Origin: Deltaproteobacteria bacterium
GTDB taxonomy: Bacteria; Desulfobacterota; Desulfobacteria; Desulfobacterales; C00003060
NCBI GenBank assembly: GCA_003647435.1
Contig: QMMV01000071.1
Span: 1 to 8,033 of the forward strand
Direction: 5' to 3'
Length of the DNA: 8,033 nt
A model generated the notes under the pieces. That model made no database searches. It saw only the letters and a program-made list of their open reading frames with translations, and was not told the origin of the DNA. Both the position numbers and the translations under genes were made by a program. Every line of letters begins with the position of its first letter. Positions within the stretch are counted from its first letter, which is position 1. This document shows positions 5,831 through 8,033 of the stretch, piece after piece.

Positions 5831-6214
5831 TCATATCGCTACCTGTAGAAAATAGTAGCTCCCCGCAACGATTGCAAGCAACTCTCCTGCGCCTGCAGAC
5901 AGGTGGAAAGCTCTTTCCTCAGCATTTTTCATGAGAACAGAACAAATCATGACAAAGACAACAATTAATATCGCAACCGCAGACCACCCCATTTCCAGGT
6001 GAAACCACAACAATACCCACTTAACACTGCAAAGAGCAACAAAACCCATGGCAATACCCTGAATAAAAGGAACCACGTATCTGGATGTCCAGCTACCATG
6101 CTCGGAAGGTGTTACCAGGAGACCGAGGAGTGTTCCGCTAATCGCCCCGGCGACCAGCTTGCCATTAAACAGAGCAACCACGATTGTTAATAAATAAATC
6201 AAGATTGTTTTCAT
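5831..6214 (-). CDS. Small integral membrane protein, unknown function
   Basis: A 127-residue, strongly hydrophobic protein that I do not recognise. Predicted membrane segments are about 3-16 and 20-34 (possibly one helical hairpin, broken by N17-G18-K19), 47-70, 78-95 and 106-125. The soluble parts are a short loop around 35-46 (TPSEHGSWTSRY) and a charged one around 96-105 (KNAEERAFHL). Small residues (G, A, S) line the helices, as in compact membrane bundles. There is no enzymatic motif and only two cysteines (62, 91), both inside helices. It is oppositely oriented to both neighbours, convergent with pyk. No strong ribosome binding site is visible before the ATG at 6214. The long hydrophobic frame argues that it is real. 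Confidence 0.65.
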   Translation of the reverse strand: MKTILIYLLTIVVALFNGKLVAGAISGTLLGLLVTPSEHGSWTSRYVVPFIQGIAMGFVALCSVKWVLLWFHLEMGWSAVAILIVVFVMICSVLMKNAEERAFHLSAGAGELLAIVAGSYYFLQVAI

Positions 6215-6387
6215 TTGTGAGCCGATCAGCAGAAGTTATTTTGGCTTTATTCCTTATACAGGATCACTTACAATAGTCGGCAACATTATGCAAGTCTTCA
6301 ATAGGAAAATGACGGCCCTTCCACTCCTTATCCCTGTTTTTTGAAAGGGCTAAGCTGATACCATTTGCTCTATTTCGACGATTTCAG

Positions 6388-6405
6388 TGATAAGGTGATT
6401 TATCA
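6388..6405. repeat. Short inverted repeat
   Basis: TGATAA (6388-6393) and TTATCA (6400-6405) form a perfect 6-bp AT-rich inverted repeat with a 6-base spacer between the divergent membrane-protein and Nudix genes. It could be a weak operator; nothing else supports a function. Confidence 0.3.
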
Positions 6406-6450
6406 GGTTAAGATCCACCAATATCAAGCCACGATGCCTGCATAAAATCC

Positions 6451-6495
6451 AGCTTCAAAGTTATCAATCAGCTTTGAAGCTTCGATAACTGGAAG
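6451..6495 (+). promoter_or_regulatory. Overlapping alternative hairpins upstream of the Nudix gene
   Basis: Hairpin A: AGCTTCAAAG (6451-6460) pairs perfectly with CTTTGAAGCT (6472-6481), 10 bp. Hairpin B: AGTTATC (6459-6465) pairs perfectly with GATAACT (6484-6490), 7 bp, extendable by CTTC (6453-6456) with GAAG (6492-6495). Both use 6453-6460 and cannot form together. Hairpin B would cover the region just before the Nudix start, so a switch in translation or transcription is possible. That is inference from the pairing alone. Confidence 0.4.
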
Positions 6496-6518
6496 TGCAG
6501 CGAAGACACTTGGTTCTT

Positions 6519-6950
6519 ATGATATTGTCAGCGGGAATAGTAGTGGTTAGAAAAGAAGGGAACGAATGGAAATATCTCTTCCTCAGGACTTATAGAAACT
6601 GGGATTTCCCCAAAGGGGTGGTTGAATCTACAGAAACTCCCATAGAAGCTGCAAAAAGGGAAGTTCAAGAGGAGGCTGGTATCACAGAGCTTAATTTTCG
6701 ATGGGGTGATGTCTTCGAAGAAACATTACCGTACAGTGGAACAGGCGGCGAGAAAATTGCCAGGTATTATATCGCTGAGACCTCTCAATCTATTGTAACC
6801 TTTTCTATTAACCCTGAGCTTGGAAGGCCTGAACACCATGAATATCGTTGGTTATCTTATGATGAAATCAAAGAGTTGGCACCAAAGAGACTCTTCAGTA
6901 TTATTGAATGGGCAAACAGCCTTCTCAAGCAAAATCGACCAACCGCTTAG
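6519..6950 (+). CDS. Nudix hydrolase (Ap4A-hydrolase/MutT-like)
   Basis: Hydrolyses a nucleoside diphosphate linked to another group. The WDFPKG segment just before the Nudix box is typical of diadenosine-polyphosphate and related house-cleaning hydrolases. The Nudix box is complete (G-x5-E-x7-R-E-V-x-E-E-x-G-I): numbered from GTG 6495 it runs G41 to I63, with R55, E56, E59 and E60; subtract 8 for the ATG start. The C-terminal half has the usual strand (HHEYRWLSYDEI) and closing helix (SIIEWANSLL). ATG 6519 gives 143 residues beginning MILSAGIVVVR, which matches the family's first strand. GTG 6495 would give 151. Neither has a convincing Shine-Dalgarno sequence, and the hairpins at 6451-6495 lie immediately upstream. 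Substrate is not resolvable from sequence. Confidence 0.9.
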   Translation: MILSAGIVVVRKEGNEWKYLFLRTYRNWDFPKGVVESTETPIEAAKREVQEEAGITELNFRWGDVFEETLPYSGTGGEKIARYYIAETSQSIVTFSINPELGRPEHHEYRWLSYDEIKELAPKRLFSIIEWANSLLKQNRPTA

Positions 6951-7055
6951 CATGACTTATTCGTATTCCTCGGGAACAGCACAAGTTAGGATTCAAGGTT
7001 TGCTTGCCGATTTCTTCCTATGAAAACCTCCGCAGCCTCCTCTCTCAATGCTTTT

Positions 7056-7462
7056 TTAATCAATTTTTAAGACCTTCGCCCACCGAATCTTTCTCTCTTT
7101 AAGCTCGAGCAACGCCTTATTTGCCTCCTCTTACGCGAATCCTTGGACTTCAGGTTTAATAGGAATTTTGGCGGCCAGCTCCAAAAATTCGCCGATATCT
7201 TGCCTCGCTACATTTGCTACACTCTTTATCTCCTTTTCAAGCCAGACATGGGCAGGATAATCTAATGACCCGGAATAATCGCAAATCGCGGCGGGGGCGT
7301 CCTTCCCTCGATTTCATCCAGTTCGGTACGACAAACCCCGCAGGCTGAAACTCTCAGCAAAACTCCATTTTCCGCCGGAACAGGATCGAGGATATCAACC
7401 AGGTCAAGGGGGTCCCTATTTTCCTTGAGACTGGAGATCTTGTTCAATACCATTGCTTTCAT
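7056..7462 (-). pseudogene. Zinc-dependent alcohol dehydrogenase, internal deletion and nonsense changes
   Basis: Remnant of a medium-chain, zinc-dependent alcohol dehydrogenase (normally about 330 residues, NAD(P)-linked). The N-terminal piece, 66 codons from ATG 7462, carries the GroES-like start MKAMVLNK, the catalytic-zinc cysteine segment ACGVCRTEL (C41, C44) and PGH (H66), then stops at TAG 7262-7264. Directly after it, in another frame, comes the family's C-terminus: HVWLEKEIKSVANVARQD, then EFLELAAKIPIKPEV and, after an in-frame TAA at 7131-7133, EEANKALLELKERKIRWAKVL, ending at 7056-7058. The second half of the catalytic domain, the structural zinc site and the whole Rossmann domain (about 190-200 residues) are missing. 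A good AAAGGAGG (7473-7480) still precedes the ATG, so decay is probably recent. The alternative, two small real genes, is unlikely. Confidence 0.9.
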
Positions 7463-7585
7463 TTCGGTCTAACCTCCTTTTTGCCAGTCTTTCATCAGCA
7501 ATGATTGTCAATGCATCTGGACCTAAGCGCACGCATCTCTGACCATTATGCTCTCCCTCGATAAGTTAAAAGTTCAGACCTATAT

Positions 7586-7912
7586 TTATAATCTCTTGCA
7601 ACATCCACTATAGTGAATTACGGTCCCGAAGTCTGCACCCACAAGTATTCCTACCCGAAGTATCCAGAAAAGGTATTTCAGAACCGTTAGTTCAATAAAA
7701 TGTTTTTTGCAGACTGGAGCAAACACTGGCACCATTCTGTATGTGAATTTCAAACCCATGAGCCAAGTTCCTATGCCTGGGTCATACAATCGGCTGATCT
7801 TAAATTCATTTGAGACGTTGTCGCCACCCACAACACACTCTTTGGGAAGGCTCAGAATTTCGCCAAAATGCCTGGTAAATCCTGCCGGAATCTTTGCAAG
7901 CAAACCTATCAT
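7586..7912 (-). CDS. Doubtful small hypothetical protein with one possible membrane helix
   Basis: An open frame of 108 codons from ATG 7912 to TAA at 7586; the same frame stays open to the window edge at 8033, so it might be the end of a longer one. I do not recognise it. The C-terminal part has a PVFAPVCKKHF segment followed by a hydrophobic stretch (about 72-100), an arrangement seen in small membrane proteins. AAAGGA abuts the ATG with no spacing, which is poor for initiation. The opposite strand is also open (7707-7991), so coding is uncertain. It sits between a structured palindrome and a dead alcohol dehydrogenase gene, so it may itself be a remnant. Confidence 0.3.
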   Translation of the reverse strand: MIGLLAKIPAGFTRHFGEILSLPKECVVGGDNVSNEFKISRLYDPGIGTWLMGLKFTYRMVPVFAPVCKKHFIELTVLKYLFWILRVGILVGADFGTVIHYSGCCKRL

Positions 7913-7927
7913 TCCTTTATATGGGCC

Positions 7928-8002
7928 AACGCGCTGCGGATCAGGAGCAAGACCGGAGGCAAACTGGCTTGCCGACGGGATTGTCTGCTGAATCCGCTGG
8001 TT
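7928..8002. repeat. Long imperfect palindrome with AAC/GTT ends (attC-like or REP-like)
   Basis: About 75 bases fold back on themselves. On the minus strand the outer AAC pairs with GTT; inside are GGAT/ATCC, CAG/CTG and a CAGAC/GTCTTG arm with bulges, and the centre is a 5-bp GGCAA/TTGCC hairpin. AAC and GTT at the ends plus extrahelical bases resemble the build of integron attC sites, but the flanks do not fit RYYYAAC and GTTRRRY well. A dispersed REP-type element is an equal possibility. On the minus strand a reading frame starts 16 bases beyond its end. Confidence 0.4.
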
Positions 8003-8006
8003 GTGA

Positions 8007-8019
8007 GGCGCGGAGCGCC
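8007..8019. repeat. GC-rich hairpin at the window edge
   Basis: GGCGC (8007-8011), loop GGA, GCGCC (8015-8019): a perfect 5-bp GC stem. It is flanked by CCGCTGGTT (7995-8003) and AACAGCCGG (8021-8029), which pair imperfectly, so it may be the tip of a second fold-back next to the palindrome at 7928-8002, cut off by the window end. Confidence 0.4.
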
Positions 8020-8033
8020 GAACAGCCGGTAGA

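Noticed and set aside
6986..7063. 25-codon minus-strand frame (from TTG 7063) overlapping the alcohol dehydrogenase stop, with the readable IKKALREEAAEVFIG
   Set aside because: It overlaps the stop as a downstream operon gene would, but it is too short, starts at TTG, and ends without any recognisable family; at best another remnant.
7707..7991. 94-codon plus-strand frame at the right end
   Set aside because: It runs through the palindrome at 7928-8002, has low-complexity Ser/Pro-rich content, no ribosome binding site and no family resemblance.
1..8033. CRISPR array, tRNA/rRNA genes, insertion sequences or phage genes
   Set aside because: No regularly spaced repeats, no cloverleaf or rRNA-like segments, and no transposase or integrase motifs were seen on either strand.

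Overview
The window looks like chromosomal DNA of an anaerobic, probably sulfate- or sulfur-reducing bacterium of the Desulfobacterota (former Deltaproteobacteria). This rests on four things: a rubredoxin, a two-part ferritin-like protein and a selenocysteine-containing peroxiredoxin in one gene cluster; a HEAT-repeat protein resembling the DVU0298 family of sulfate reducers; a stand-alone small siroheme/[4Fe-4S] sulfite reductase; and a perfect TTGAC-N4-GTCAA operator of the Crp/Fnr/HcpR type. The assignment is inference; no rRNA or other phylogenetic marker is present.

Layout. Bases 1-310 hold a TGGTTTGTT-type tandem repeat, small hairpins and a good ribosome binding site. Bases 311-2782 form a same-strand cluster: tandem ferritin-like protein, rubredoxin (broken by one missing base), selenocysteine peroxiredoxin (in-frame TGA at 1591-1593 followed by a bacterial SECIS hairpin) and a HEAT-repeat protein, closed by a 9-bp hairpin. 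Bases 2783-3298 are intergenic, with the 16-bp palindrome at 2881-2896 and a split short reading frame. Bases 3299-3952 encode the small sulfite reductase. Bases 3953-4248 contain nothing convincing. Bases 4249-5655 encode pyruvate kinase with a K+-independent signature. A small four-helix membrane protein of unknown role lies on the minus strand at 5831-6214. A Nudix hydrolase (6519-6950) follows an intergenic stretch with overlapping, mutually exclusive hairpins. Bases 7056-7462 (minus) are a clear zinc alcohol dehydrogenase pseudogene that lost its middle. The right end holds a doubtful minus-strand reading frame and a long imperfect palindrome bounded by AAC/GTT.

How the genes fit together. 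The first cluster reads as an oxygen/peroxide defence unit. The selenoperoxiredoxin reduces peroxides, the ferritin-like protein may act as a di-iron peroxidase or iron store, and the rubredoxin would be the electron carrier. The main biological point is that the peroxiredoxin is a single gene: a caller that treats TGA as stop splits it into two meaningless halves. The right third is decaying accessory DNA (gene remnants and a structured palindrome), in contrast to the intact metabolic genes in the middle.
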